Assembly (NCBI RefSeq): GCF_001598215.1
Contig: NZ_BCXJ01000004.1
Location: 248,001 to 312,000, forward strand
DNA: 64,000 nt
Reading direction: 5' to 3'
Origin: Shouchella clausii
GTDB lineage: Bacteria; Bacillota; Bacilli; Bacillales; Bacillaceae_D
Shown: in pieces, positions 44,457 through 53,271 of the stretch
Numbering within the stretch: the first letter of the stretch is position 1
Layout of the letters: every line of letters starts with the position of its first letter
Notes under the pieces: generated by a model
Database searches by the model: none
What the model saw: the letters and a program-made list of their open reading frames with translations, nothing else
Told to the model about the DNA's origin: nothing
Made by a program: the position numbers and the translations under genes

Positions 44457-44632
44457 CGTTCATTATCATGAGTCAACCTTAATAATGATTATACGTCAGC
44501 CATTGGCATACCGCTTATTTTTTGCCAAAAACGATGGCAAAAAACGCTTTTCCTATTTAGTGAAAGCGCCCAAGCAAAACCGTCAATTTGAACATTCCAT
44601 ATACCACTACCTACTGACAGGAGCGGATTTTT

Positions 44633-46162
44633 ATGGAATTAGAAAAATTTGTCGACCCTATGCCTATTATGAAAACAGCAATCCCTAAAAAAGCAAGCAG
44701 GGATGGAGATTATTACGAAATTGAAATGAAGGAGTTTTCACAAAAACTGCATCGGGATTTAAACCCGACTCGCTTATGGGGGTATGATGGCCAATTCCCT
44801 GGCCCCACGATTGAAGTGATGCGGGGAAAACCAGCTCGGATCAAATGGATGAACAACCTCCCTGATACCCACTTTCTTCCGATTGACCGATCGATTCACC
44901 ACGTTGCCCATGAACCAGAAGTTCGCACCGTCGTCCATTTGCATGGGAGCGAAACGACACCAGCAAGCGATGGCTACCCTGAAGCTTGGTTTACAAAGGA
45001 TTTTGCAGAAGTTGGGTCTTTTTTTGAACAAGAAACTTATGAGTACCCAAACGACCAAAGAGCTGCCACCCTCTGGTACCATGACCATGCAATGGGAATT
45101 ACACGCCTTAATGTGTATGCAGGGTTGAGCGGTCTATACATTATTCGTGACCCACGAGAAGAACGATTAAATTTACCAAAGGGAGAATTTGACATTCCAT
45201 TGCTGATTCAAGATCGATCTTTTAACGACGATGGCTCGCTCTTCTACCCAGCCCAGCCAGCCAATCCCGCGCCGAACTTGCCGAATCCGTCGGTTTTGCC
45301 GTTTTTTGTCGGCAATACGATTTTAGTAAACGGAAAAGTTTGGCCTTACTTGCAAGTTGAACCACGCAAGTACCGATTTCGCATTTTAAATGGATCCAAT
45401 TCACGTTCCTACCAGCTAGCCCTTGATTCAGAAGCACCCTTTTATCAAATCGCTTCAGACGGCGGTTTGTTAAGAAGGACCGTTTCTTTGCAGGCATTCG
45501 ATATCCGTCCAGCCGAACGGATTGAAGTCATCATTGATTTTAGCAAATTCGAAGGTCAAACGATTACACTGAAAAACAATGCAAGCACTGACGCCACAGC
45601 GGATGTGATGCAGTTTCAGGTCGTTCTTCCCTTATCTGGAGAAGACACAAGTATCATTCCTCAAAACCTATCCTATATCCCGTCGCTCCAGCAAAACGAA
45701 GTCAAACGGATACGAAACTTAAAGCTTTCTGGGACTACGGACGAGTACGGCAGGCCTCTCCTTTTGCTCAATAACAAACTGTGGAGTGACCCTGTTGAGG
45801 AAAAACCTTGTTTAGGAACGACGGAAATATGGTCATTCGTTAATGTCACCAACGTCCCCCATCCCATGCATATCCACTTAGTCCAATTTCAACTCTTGGA
45901 CCACCGGGCGTTTAACGTTGAGCTGTACAATGAAAATGGCCAAATCGAGTTGGTTGGGCCGACCATTCCGCCTAAAATCAATGAGCGAGGCTGGAAAGAC
46001 ACAATCACTGCGCCTGCAGGGCAAATCACTCGCGTTATTGCCCGATTTGCTCCTTTTTCCGGGCACTATGTATGGCACTGCCACATTCTCGAGCACGAAG
46101 ACTATGATATGATGCGCCCTTTCGTTGTTATTGACCCGAAAACGGAGAAGGAAGGACGATGA
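44633..46162 (+). CDS. cotA: CotA-type spore coat multicopper oxidase (laccase)
   Basis: Three-cupredoxin laccase; B. subtilis CotA (513 aa) is an outer-coat enzyme with laccase and bilirubin oxidase activity that makes the brown spore pigment. All copper motifs are present: HLHG (near 103), WYHDH (near 150), HPMHIH (near 415) and HCHILEHEDYDMM (near 488), with Met as axial T1 ligand. No signal peptide, as in CotA. Length 509 aa. aggagcgg precedes the ATG. AC-N17-CATATACCA (ending at 44606) partly fits a sigma-K promoter. In B. subtilis cotA is located elsewhere. Confidence 0.93.
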   Translation: MELEKFVDPMPIMKTAIPKKASRDGDYYEIEMKEFSQKLHRDLNPTRLWGYDGQFPGPTIEVMRGKPARIKWMNNLPDTHFLPIDRSIHHVAHEPEVRTVVHLHGSETTPASDGYPEAWFTKDFAEVGSFFEQETYEYPNDQRAATLWYHDHAMGITRLNVYAGLSGLYIIRDPREERLNLPKGEFDIPLLIQDRSFNDDGSLFYPAQPANPAPNLPNPSVLPFFVGNTILVNGKVWPYLQVEPRKYRFRILNGSNSRSYQLALDSEAPFYQIASDGGLLRRTVSLQAFDIRPAERIEVIIDFSKFEGQTITLKNNASTDATADVMQFQVVLPLSGEDTSIIPQNLSYIPSLQQNEVKRIRNLKLSGTTDEYGRPLLLLNNKLWSDPVEEKPCLGTTEIWSFVNVTNVPHPMHIHLVQFQLLDHRAFNVELYNENGQIELVGPTIPPKINERGWKDTITAPAGQITRVIARFAPFSGHYVWHCHILEHEDYDMMRPFVVIDPKTEKEGR

Positions 46163-46345
46163 GGGGGTGGAAATGAGGTTGCCCCTGGCAATCGGAAGGG
46201 CGCCAGGGGTTACGCTTGTTAAAACTTCCAGCCAGCGGCTTAGAACGCTGAGCTCTATTCTGCTTTAAGCCTTATTGTATCATTATTTACTGTATGGAAA
46301 AGAGATGAGAAAGGTTTACCTTCTCATCTTCCATGTAAATATAGT

Positions 46346-46506
46346 TTAAAGTTTTTCTTGGAGTACTTCTTTTAATAACTTGATTGAACTTTCTTCTATT
46401 GGGGAAGTAGACTTTCTTTTAATGTATTTACATAAAAAGCAGTTGAAGCAACCAAATCTTCATTATTATTTTGTACCTATGCGATATTTTTTAGGTATGG
46501 TCTAAC
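46346..46506 (-). pseudogene. Frameshifted C-terminal gene remnant, unknown family
   Basis: On the minus strand, NNNEDLVASTAFYVNTLKES continues as LLP, then after a one-base frameshift as IEESSIKLLKEVLQEKL and a stop. An in-frame TAG interrupts the part upstream (VRPYLKNIA). Codon choice looks protein-like across the shift. The ending could fit a LysR-type regulator, but this is weak. Confidence 0.4.
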
Positions 46507-46594
46507 TAGTGATACAATAACATCCAACAGATCTTTTGGCCCTACTAGGTGCTTCACTTTTATTTGCTTTTCATCAATTTATTAGGAGGAATAT

Positions 46595-46666
46595 ATGCTT
46601 CAAGTTCAGCCTTTTGACAAGCAATTCATTAATGGACTGTGGGTAAACGGAACAGGAGAAAAATAA
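46595..46666 (+). pseudogene. N-terminal remnant of an aldehyde dehydrogenase gene
   Basis: A good SD (taggagg) precedes an ATG and 23 codons reading LQVQPFDKQFINGLWVNGTG then EK and TAA. The pattern F-INGxWVxGTGEK is the usual beginning of NAD-dependent aldehyde dehydrogenases. After the stop the frame reads YSLKPIAG, which fits the next conserved block (YxLKNPxxG). The rest of the gene is gone, so it is a remnant. Confidence 0.55.
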
Positions 46667-46906
46667 TACTCATTAAAACCTATAGCTGGACAGAAGGGCA
46701 ATCCGTACTTTCGTTTTTCCCAAATAGCAACTTACGTGCAATTCAATAGTAATAAAAACCAATCTAGGGGTTCCTAGCTTGGCTTCTTAAGTAAGTCCTA
46801 TCCAATCCAGTTTGGCAATGTATTCAGGTTCACGCCGGTGCTCACCACAAAACGAGTAGGATAAAGTATTTAACTTCACCTTACTCGTTTCCATTTCTTT
46901 ATTCTA

Positions 46907-47767
46907 TTACCTATTAACCGGTTGCTCAAGTTTCAACATTTTGCCGACCACTTTATCTAATTCTTCGTCATTAAATACGCGTTTCCAATCTGATTTTATG
47001 ATCGCTTCTTTTCCATAATCAATAGCGATCATTGCAGCATCAGAGAATGGATTGGTTCCTTTTAAAGCAACGGATAGTGCGATTTGAATATGTCCGTAAA
47101 GCATTGCTTTTGCAGCCTTCTCAGGTACACCTTTTTTCACTGTTTCTTCCAAACTTTCCTTGAATACTGTACCAATCATACAAGTAATAACCTCTGCTAA
47201 AGTAGGTTCTAGAATGGCCATATCTTTCACGGTTATGCGATGAATCTCACCTACTGGCGCATACATGTTTCTTACTACTTCTTGGCCGACATTAAATTTA
47301 TCCTCGTCGCCTGAGTATTTTGCGATCACTACATCCTGTTCTGCTGCTATTCCGCCAAAGAAGTCTGCATGCTCTTCCTCTGTTAAATATTTTCCAAATA
47401 CAGATGGATGACAAGGATGCGCTACAATGGAAGTAATATCTTCACGCGTATGCAAAAGTCCGGCATAGGCTGCTGCTGGATCTAAAGTTAATAGAACAGC
47501 CCCAGGTTTCATATTTGGAACAATTTGTTTCGAAACATTCCCAATTGCCGTATCAGGTACAGCTAAAATAACAACATCACTGCTTTTGACTGTTTCGTTC
47601 ATCTCTGAAATTTGCAGTCCTTTAGCTTCAATCTCCTCTATCTTGCGTGGTGACGTTTCACATAGTTTTAACTCATACTCGTTACACTTTACAAGGTTAT
47701 TCGTGATTCTTGTGCCCATTTTACCGCCAGCACCTATTACCGCAACGATAGCATTTTTATCACTCAT
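46907..47767 (-). CDS. Rossmann-fold oxidoreductase of the phosphogluconate-dehydrogenase C-domain type; candidate D-apionate oxidoisomerase (ApnO-like)
   Basis: The 286-aa protein has an N-terminal NAD(P) site IGAGGKMGTRITNN (residues 11-24) and a helical C-terminal domain. This size and layout match the 'phosphogluconate dehydrogenase C-terminal domain' oxidoreductases, among which ApnO oxidises and rearranges D-apionate to 3-oxo-isoapionate. The gene overlaps the 3' end of the TIM-barrel gene upstream by eight bases. ATG at 47767 has aaggggg upstream. Context (DAK kinase, TIM, RpiB, GntP permease) fits the ApnO route. Other hydroxyacid substrates remain possible; the functional call is inferred from memory of the family. 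Confidence 0.65.
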   Translation of the reverse strand: MSDKNAIVAVIGAGGKMGTRITNNLVKCNEYELKLCETSPRKIEEIEAKGLQISEMNETVKSSDVVILAVPDTAIGNVSKQIVPNMKPGAVLLTLDPAAAYAGLLHTREDITSIVAHPCHPSVFGKYLTEEEHADFFGGIAAEQDVVIAKYSGDEDKFNVGQEVVRNMYAPVGEIHRITVKDMAILEPTLAEVITCMIGTVFKESLEETVKKGVPEKAAKAMLYGHIQIALSVALKGTNPFSDAAMIAIDYGKEAIIKSDWKRVFNDEELDKVVGKMLKLEQPVNR

Positions 47768-48563
47768 TTAAATTCCCCCTTAAATAGTCAAAACTTTTTC
47801 TCATCCACTCTTTTTCCAACCTTATAGTCTCTTCCATACTATTTGTAAAAGGTAACCATAGTTCAATGATTGCGTTCACATCTCTGTTTTCTCTTTTCAA
47901 AGCCTTTAACATCGTATCTAAATCAAGCAAACCTTCTCCCAAAGGACAACCTACTAAGGAAAATCCAACCCAACCACTTTTTCTTGTAAAAACAAAGTCT
48001 TTCACATGTAAATTTGTAACGTACGGCGCTGACAGTTCCACAACATCCTTTGGGAGCTCTAAAGCAGCGATCGTATTTCCCGGGTCTAAACAAATGCCAA
48101 CATAGGGACTGTCGATTCGCTCAACAACACTTATGATATCTTTTGTTTTCACCTGCTCATACGTCTCAATAGCTAGTTTTACTTCCGCTTTTTCGTATTT
48201 CGGGAGAACTGCGAGTAATCGTTCATAAGCTTGCTCAGTAGTAGGAGTATCCCCTACCGTGTTAAACATCGTTCTTATTAATTTCACTCCGAGAAGGTTA
48301 GCGATTCTCAAATAGTTTAATAAATGATCGGGCTTAACGCCTCGTGTGCCTAACTCTAGCTCAATGTTTAGTTCACTTGCTTTTTTGGCAATGGAGAACA
48401 GCTCACCCTCCTGCATCTTTTCTATTAAAGGATAATCACATATTTGAAAAACTTCCCCACCTAATTCTTTGGTAACCTCAAGCATTTCATCTACCGTTAT
48501 TGGGGAATCATTCTTTTCATTCAGCTGCCAAAAAAATGCATACGTACTGATTCCAACTTTCAT
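47760..48563 (-). CDS. Xylose-isomerase-like TIM-barrel protein; candidate 3-oxo-isoapionate decarboxylase (OiaC-like)
   Basis: The 267-aa sugar phosphate isomerase/epimerase-type TIM barrel has metal-ligand-type segments: LAIETYEQV (Glu near 139), GICLDPGNT (Asp near 172), VTNLHVKDF (His near 199) and NAIIELWLP (Glu near 242). In the D-apionate pathway such a protein, OiaC, decarboxylates 3-oxo-isoapionate to L-erythrulose. It is translationally coupled to the oxidoreductase that follows. ATG at 48563 has tggaggc upstream. The generic family annotation is safe; the reaction is an inference from the gene set. Confidence 0.65.
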   Translation of the reverse strand: MKVGISTYAFFWQLNEKNDSPITVDEMLEVTKELGGEVFQICDYPLIEKMQEGELFSIAKKASELNIELELGTRGVKPDHLLNYLRIANLLGVKLIRTMFNTVGDTPTTEQAYERLLAVLPKYEKAEVKLAIETYEQVKTKDIISVVERIDSPYVGICLDPGNTIAALELPKDVVELSAPYVTNLHVKDFVFTRKSGWVGFSLVGCPLGEGLLDLDTMLKALKRENRDVNAIIELWLPFTNSMEETIRLEKEWMRKSFDYLRGNLNE

Positions 48564-48629
48564 TATGGGCCTCCATTACTAGAAGTTTATAGTCATATCT
48601 AGCCACTAAGGTTGGCTGTCACTTGTTCT

Positions 48630-48686
48630 TCAAAAAGTTGGAGATTTATTGATAAAATCCATTGTCTTTCGGGCAATCTTATCCAT
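48630..48686 (-). pseudogene. Possible gene remnant between the permease and TIM-barrel genes
   Basis: ATG with aaagga upstream and 18 codons reading MDKIARKTMDFINKSPTF then stop. The end resembles the start of M18 aminopeptidases (LLDFIxKSPTPFHAV), but the match is short. A TATAAT (48726-48731) lies upstream on this strand and may really serve the TIM-barrel gene, 160 bases downstream. The whole 48564-48829 gap contains nothing else I can support. Confidence 0.25.
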
Positions 48687-48829
48687 GTTTCATTCCTTTT
48701 ATAGTGATGCCCACCTGTCTTTTCCATTATAAAGGACTATTTCTTTGCACAGAACAAAAAATGAACATTTTTAGTTTTTCTAATAGTGAGTTTATATTTC
48801 ATGCAATTCTAGTGGTATCTAGCAACTTA

Positions 48830-50194
48830 CTAAAATATCATATTGGCAATGAGAAGCATTACTAATGAAACGCCCCAAATTAATGTCATCGGGATTGACC
48901 AAACCATGATTTGCTCTTTTACATTCCTAACCCCCATTAATCTGGTTATGACATGAAAACCACTATCATTAAAGTAAGAAAAGACCAAGGCACCTAAAGT
49001 AGCTGCTTGAGCTGCAAGAAGCATATTCACATCCATATTAGCTAATATGGGTGCTGTAATTGAAGCTGAAGTTATCATCGCTACAGTCCCGCTACCTTGA
49101 ATCAAGCGAACTATACTAGCGACAAAGAACGGTATGAGAATGGCTGGGAGAGGCAAGGAGGCAACAAGTTCTGCAAGATAGTCACCTGTCCCACTATTTC
49201 TGAGAATCGTCCCTAACGCTCCACCCGCACCTGTCACTAATAAGATAATACCAGCTGAACTGATCCCTTCTTCCATACGATCTAGCGCATCAGATCGCTT
49301 CAGATGATTAAATAGCGTGTAAATAGCAACTACAAGCCCAATTCCCACCGCTATTACAGGTGAGCCAATAAACTGCAAGTACTCATAAACACCATCATTT
49401 AATCCCCCAGCACTTAATCCAGTATTCATAAAAATTAATACAATCGGTAACAGAATAGGTGTTATAGACTTAAACAGAGACGGAAGATCTTTACTTTCTT
49501 CCATGTTTACATACTCTGCAAAACTCTCTGGCTTTTCTGGACGTTTCCAGCCTAGACCCGTTTCATCTGGTAGCTGATATATTTTTTTTCCAATCCATTT
49601 AGCGTAATAAACACCGACGATAATCAATGGAATACCAAAAATTAAACCAGATAAAATCATTTGCCCGATGTCAACACCAAAGATTCCGGCTACACCTAAA
49701 GGACCAGGGGTAGGCGGCACGGCATGGTGAGTAACAATTAATCCCACCCCTAAAGCAACACCTAGACTAACGATTGATTTACCAGTCTTAGTCGATAATG
49801 CCTTAATAAGTGGTGCAAGAATAACAAATGCCGAATCTACAAAGATAGGAATAGACACGATGTACCCTGTGATGGCCATTGCCCACTCTTCTTTTCGCTT
49901 CCCTAACCACTTTAACAAGGTAAAGGCTAAGCGCTCAGCTGCCCCAGAAACCTCCAAAACCCTTCCGAGCATCACTCCAAAGCCAATAACTATACCAATG
50001 GAACCAATCGTTGATCCAAACCCCGACGTGATAGAATCAACAACATCAATTGCAGGCATTCCGCCAATTATACCTGTTAGTGCCGATGCTATAATTAATG
50101 CAGGAAATACGTGAACTTTAGTTTTTAAAACTAAAAGAATTAGGGCAAAGATCCCAACTACTAACCCTAATATCATTTGGCCTTCGGTTGTCAT
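48830..50194 (-). CDS. GntP-family sugar-acid permease
   Basis: Proton symporter of the gluconate permease family; 454 aa with about 12-14 hydrophobic segments. The signature VTHHAVPPTPGPLGVAGIFG near residue 157 is typical of GntP transporters, and PIFVDSAFVILAPL near 115 is conserved. Members import gluconate, idonate, glycerate and similar acids. In this operon it points to an acidic sugar substrate, supporting an aldonate such as apionate over a neutral polyol. The ATG at 50194 has caggagggg upstream. Confidence 0.88.
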   Translation of the reverse strand: MTTEGQMILGLVVGIFALILLVLKTKVHVFPALIIASALTGIIGGMPAIDVVDSITSGFGSTIGSIGIVIGFGVMLGRVLEVSGAAERLAFTLLKWLGKRKEEWAMAITGYIVSIPIFVDSAFVILAPLIKALSTKTGKSIVSLGVALGVGLIVTHHAVPPTPGPLGVAGIFGVDIGQMILSGLIFGIPLIIVGVYYAKWIGKKIYQLPDETGLGWKRPEKPESFAEYVNMEESKDLPSLFKSITPILLPIVLIFMNTGLSAGGLNDGVYEYLQFIGSPVIAVGIGLVVAIYTLFNHLKRSDALDRMEEGISSAGIILLVTGAGGALGTILRNSGTGDYLAELVASLPLPAILIPFFVASIVRLIQGSGTVAMITSASITAPILANMDVNMLLAAQAATLGALVFSYFNDSGFHVITRLMGVRNVKEQIMVWSIPMTLIWGVSLVMLLIANMIF

Positions 50195-50318
50195 AATTTC
50201 CCCTCCTGATTTAGCCCTTAGTAATATATCACTTAATGTTTAAACTTCACCGTATCCAAATATCTCCAGATGCGATATTCTATGAAGAAACCAACATACC
50301 AATTTAAGACTAAACCAC

Positions 50319-51260
50319 TTAAACCAGCGGATGACAACTCTCAACCACCTGCATTTTCTGTGTTTCTCCATTTAACAGGAGCGAATGAGTGGTTAAAGCT
50401 CCCTGTATGTCACTCTTAATTCCATCAATCAAGTGAGTATTCGTAACTGCCGTTGCAGAAAAGAGACAGTTAGAGGATGCAACAATATCTTGGAGCAGCA
50501 GTGGGGTTTCTGGATTTTTCAGCCCCATCGCTTCACACCTCGCCCGCTCCTGCGTTGTTTGTGGAACAAGTTTGGCTTGAAAATCCCCTCCAAGACATTT
50601 TAGGGCTACGGCAGAGATTACACCTTCCGGGGCGCCCCCTGTACCTAAAAATAAATCAATAGGGTCGCTTGCAATGGCGGTCGCAAGAGAATAGCAGATA
50701 TCTCCGTCGCCGAATAGCAGAACCTTTGCACCGAGCTCTCGCAATTCTCGGATCGTCTCTGAGTGTCTAGACCTATCTTGAATGGCAACCGTTACGTCCT
50801 CTATTCTTTTATCCTTTGCACGGGAAATTATTTCAAGATTCTTACTAATCGGATAATCAATATGCACTTCGCCAGCTGCTTCTCTACCGACAGCTAGCTT
50901 TTGCATATACATATCCGGGGCGTGCAAAAGCGTCCCTTTCGGCGAAGCAGCAATAACAGTCATTGCATCTCTCGTCCCCTTCGCTGTCATGCTCGTTCCG
51001 TCTAGTGGGTCTACAGCGATATCAATTTCGATGCCTTCCCCTAGCCCAAGTTCTTCACCAATATACAACATGGGCGCTTCATCCATCTCGCCCTCGCCTA
51101 TCACCACATTTGCTTTCATGCTCATCTGATTTAAATGCATTCTCATCGCCTCTGTTGCGACCGCATCTGCATTCATTTTGTCGCCTCTTCCGATAAGCGG
51201 ATAAGCAGCAATTGCAGCGGCTTCTGTAACGCTTACAAAATCAAGCATCAGCTGTTTCAT
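50319..51260 (-). CDS. glpX: Fructose-1,6-bisphosphatase class II (GlpX)
   Basis: Metal-dependent sugar bisphosphatase; GlpX proteins hydrolyse fructose 1,6-bisphosphate, and some act on sedoheptulose bisphosphate. Motifs VIGEGEMDEAPMLYIGE (near 55), IAVDPLDGTSM (near 81) and FLGTGGAPEGV (near 200) are present. ATG at 51260 with aaggagg five bases upstream; a GTG six codons earlier contains the SD. Product 313 aa. Within this operon it may supply fructose 6-phosphate (or sedoheptulose 7-phosphate) for reactions with erythrose 4-phosphate. B. subtilis has its own chromosomal glpX elsewhere, so this is likely an extra copy. Confidence 0.9.
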   Translation of the reverse strand: MKQLMLDFVSVTEAAAIAAYPLIGRGDKMNADAVATEAMRMHLNQMSMKANVVIGEGEMDEAPMLYIGEELGLGEGIEIDIAVDPLDGTSMTAKGTRDAMTVIAASPKGTLLHAPDMYMQKLAVGREAAGEVHIDYPISKNLEIISRAKDKRIEDVTVAIQDRSRHSETIRELRELGAKVLLFGDGDICYSLATAIASDPIDLFLGTGGAPEGVISAVALKCLGGDFQAKLVPQTTQERARCEAMGLKNPETPLLLQDIVASSNCLFSATAVTNTHLIDGIKSDIQGALTTHSLLLNGETQKMQVVESCHPLV

Positions 51261-51294
51261 CGCACCCTCCTTCGCCACATGCGCACCGGTGATT

Positions 51295-51753
51295 TTAATT
51301 ACTTGTGCTAAATTGTTCTTTTTCTTTGTCTGTAATCAACTGCACTTTCTTACCTGAACGAGATTCATCGAAGAAAGACTCTAAATAAGCCCCAGCAATC
51401 TTTTTGCCAAGTTCAGGACCGATTACTTGGGCGCCCATTGTCAGAATTTGCGCGTTGTTACTTTTTTGCGCACGTTCCGCGGAGTAAATATCGTGGCAAG
51501 TCGCTGCACGGATCCCCGGGCATTTGTTTGCGGCAATGGCTACACCAAGACCTGTACCACAAATCAAAATTCCTCGCTCAACCTCTCCTTTATTAATTGC
51601 ATCGGCCACTTCAAAGGAAACGTTAGGGTAATCCACTGCCTCACAAGAATGACAACCATAATCAATCACTTCGTGCCCTGCCTCTTCTACAAAAACTTTA
51701 ATTGTCTCTTTAAAATCGAACCCGTTGTGATCACTGCCAATGGCAACTTTCAT
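51295..51753 (-). CDS. RpiB/LacAB-family isomerase; candidate D-erythrulose 4-phosphate isomerase (DerI)
   Basis: 152-aa RpiB-type aldose-ketose isomerase. GSDHNGFDFKE (residues 6-16), VDYPN (near 42), CGTGLGVAIAANK with the catalytic Cys (near 66-78) and the active-site loop NNAQILTMGAQ (near 99) are all there. RpiB relatives act on ribose 5-phosphate, galactose 6-phosphate or, in tetritol pathways (EryI/DerI), D-erythrulose 4-phosphate. Pairing with a TIM paralogue and a DAK kinase is the known LerK-LerI-DerI set. SD gggaggt. It has its own promoter at 51791-51819. Confidence 0.8.
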   Translation of the reverse strand: MKVAIGSDHNGFDFKETIKVFVEEAGHEVIDYGCHSCEAVDYPNVSFEVADAINKGEVERGILICGTGLGVAIAANKCPGIRAATCHDIYSAERAQKSNNAQILTMGAQVIGPELGKKIAGAYLESFFDESRSGKKVQLITDKEKEQFSTSN

Positions 51754-51790
51754 GTTGATACCTCCCGATAGTTATCTTTTTTCACTATCG

Positions 51791-51843
51791 ATTGTATTCC
51801 TTTTTTATCATTTAATCAAGTTTAATTTTGTTTTATTTTATTT
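51791..51843 (-). promoter_or_regulatory. Internal promoter and candidate DeoR operator before the rpiB-like gene
   Basis: TTGATT, 17-base spacer, TACAAT (51791-51819, minus strand). Just upstream is aaaaaataaaataaaacaaa, which shares AATAAAATAAAAC with the dhaK promoter. Confidence 0.6.
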
Positions 51844-51847
51844 TTTG

Positions 51848-52606
51848 TTATTTCATTCCGTTTAACAGTTGTGTGAAGCTTTCAATATCCCAAGCCGTAC
51901 GACCAATAAACAGACCATCGACATTATCGAGCTCTTTATAAGCTTGGTAATTGTCTAGATTAATACTGCCCCCATAAAGAAGCGCGACCTCTTCTCCCCC
52001 GTCCTCAAATAACTCTTTTAATACAGTTCGAATATGCGTATGGATCTCATCTACATAGCTTGGTTCGGCTGGTCGTCCATTTTCCCCAATCGCCCAGACG
52101 GGTTCATACGCAATAAGAACCTCTTTAGCTGCTTCTTTTGTAATTCCTTTTAGACACACTTTAAGTTGCATGGTTAAGTGTTCTTTGGACGTACCATTTT
52201 CTTTTGTTTTCCAGTCTTCTCCAATGCACACAAGTGGCTGAATCCCAAAACGAAGTGCGCTTAGTACTTTCTTATTTATGGCTTCATCTGTTTCATTGTA
52301 GAATTGCCGTCTTTCTGAGTGCCCAAGCTCAATCAAATCCACTCCAACTTCTTGTAACATAAGTGGGGAAACTTCTCCCGTAAACGCCCCTCTCTCCTCC
52401 CAGTGCATATTTTGGGCACCGAGCTTGAGAGTGGAACCTTCAAGCTCGACCTTTATCGATGGTAAAGAAGGAAAGGAAGGAATAATAAACAATTGGTAGT
52501 GAGAGGGAATCGTTTTGCTTAATTGCTTTAATTTGGCCGTATACGCGAGTCCTTCCGCTGTTGTTTTTGTCATCTTCCAGTTGGTCCCGATCCAAAACGC
52601 CTTCAT
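51848..52606 (-). CDS. Triosephosphate-isomerase paralogue; candidate L-erythrulose 1-phosphate isomerase (LerI/EryH-like)
   Basis: 252-aa TIM barrel with all catalytic residues of TIM: Asn and Lys in GTNWKMTKT (residues 7-15), His in LIELGHSERR (near 95), Glu in AYEPVWAIGE (near 170) and the phosphate loop LLYGGSINLDN. Two family-level differences from glycolytic TpiA are visible: TNWKMT instead of the usual GNWKMN, and AQNMHWEERGAFTGE with Trp. EryH/LerI enzymes look like this. The gene sits in a kinase-isomerase-isomerase operon rather than beside pgk/gpm. SD tggaggc overlaps the dhaL end. Confidence 0.75.
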   Translation of the reverse strand: MKAFWIGTNWKMTKTTAEGLAYTAKLKQLSKTIPSHYQLFIIPSFPSLPSIKVELEGSTLKLGAQNMHWEERGAFTGEVSPLMLQEVGVDLIELGHSERRQFYNETDEAINKKVLSALRFGIQPLVCIGEDWKTKENGTSKEHLTMQLKVCLKGITKEAAKEVLIAYEPVWAIGENGRPAEPSYVDEIHTHIRTVLKELFEDGGEEVALLYGGSINLDNYQAYKELDNVDGLFIGRTAWDIESFTQLLNGMK

Positions 52607-52607
52607 A

Positions 52608-53255
52608 TTATGCCTCCAGCTCCATCCACTCTCTCATTGATCTAAAAATGATCCATACAGAAGTTGCACCGGCATCTTGGTGTCCAACTGCACGCTCACC
52701 TAGCGATTTGGCACGCCCAAAATTTGCTTGATACTCTTTGGTTTTCTCGACCCCTTCAAGGGCCTTTTCTTCAGCCTTTTGCAGCCCTTTTAAAAGAGGA
52801 GCATCTTCATTTTGTTTCAAGGCTTCAACCGCTGGCTGCAAGGCGTCAATCATTGTCTTATCTCCAATTTCCGCTTTGCCTCTCGTTTTAACTCCTTGTA
52901 ATGCATCGGCCATAAGACCTGCCAGAACTTTCGTGCTTAGGTTTTCGGTAGGCTCCAAGTTCTTGAGGCCACCTACAAACATCGTGCCAAAAATAACACC
53001 CGATGCGCCGCCCATTGAGGAAATCATCGACATACCAATCGTTTTAAACACATCATTGATCGTTGCCGGATCCTTTATTTCTAAATTTTCGAGTGCTTTT
53101 TTAAATCCAGTTTCCATACCAATGCCGTGATCACCGTCGCCAATTGCACTATCAATCTCTGTTAGCAGAGGCTTAGCATTAATCATTTGTTTTCCTACAT
53201 ATTGAAACATCAATTTCGTTTGTTCAACTGTAATCGCTTGCATTTGTGTTTGCAA
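52608..53255 (-). CDS. dhaL: DhaL-type ADP/ATP-binding subunit of a dihydroxyacetone/L-erythrulose kinase
   Basis: Eight-helix nucleotide-binding subunit. Mg-binding AIGDGDHGIGMETGF is near residue 43, followed by SSMGGASGVIFGTMF and GDKTMIDALQPA, and late GHQDAGATS. The start is probably the TTG at 53255, eight bases after aaggag; the ATG at 53243 is 12 bases further from it. An earlier frame overlaps dhaK. Product about 215 aa. No DhaM is present in the window, so the phosphoryl donor is probably ATP rather than the PTS, though a distant DhaM cannot be excluded. Confidence 0.85.
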   Translation of the reverse strand: MQTQMQAITVEQTKLMFQYVGKQMINAKPLLTEIDSAIGDGDHGIGMETGFKKALENLEIKDPATINDVFKTIGMSMISSMGGASGVIFGTMFVGGLKNLEPTENLSTKVLAGLMADALQGVKTRGKAEIGDKTMIDALQPAVEALKQNEDAPLLKGLQKAEEKALEGVEKTKEYQANFGRAKSLGERAVGHQDAGATSVWIIFRSMREWMELEA

Positions 53256-53271
53256 ATTCTCCACTCCTTTT

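Larger units (their letters stand above)
46163..46906. other. Gene-free stretch with decayed gene fragments
   Basis: This 744-base interval has no intact gene. It holds a perfect stem cccctggc/gccagggg just after cotA (46181-46210; no T tract, perhaps a weak terminator), an inverted repeat gatgagaa/ttctcatc near 46304-46328, two gene remnants described separately, and a stem aacgagta/tactcgtt (46851-46889) with four T residues on the minus strand that probably ends the catabolic operon. It marks the left edge of the accessory block. Confidence 0.75.

Noticed and set aside
44485-44688. 67-codon plus-strand frame overlapping the start of cotA
   Set aside because: Overlaps cotA in another frame, has no SD, and the cotA start is clear.
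51848-52606. Calling the TIM gene the housekeeping tpiA
   Set aside because: It is not with gap-pgk-pgm-eno, sits with a DAK kinase and an RpiB paralogue, and has TNWKMT in place of GNWKMN; a tetrose-phosphate isomerase fits better.
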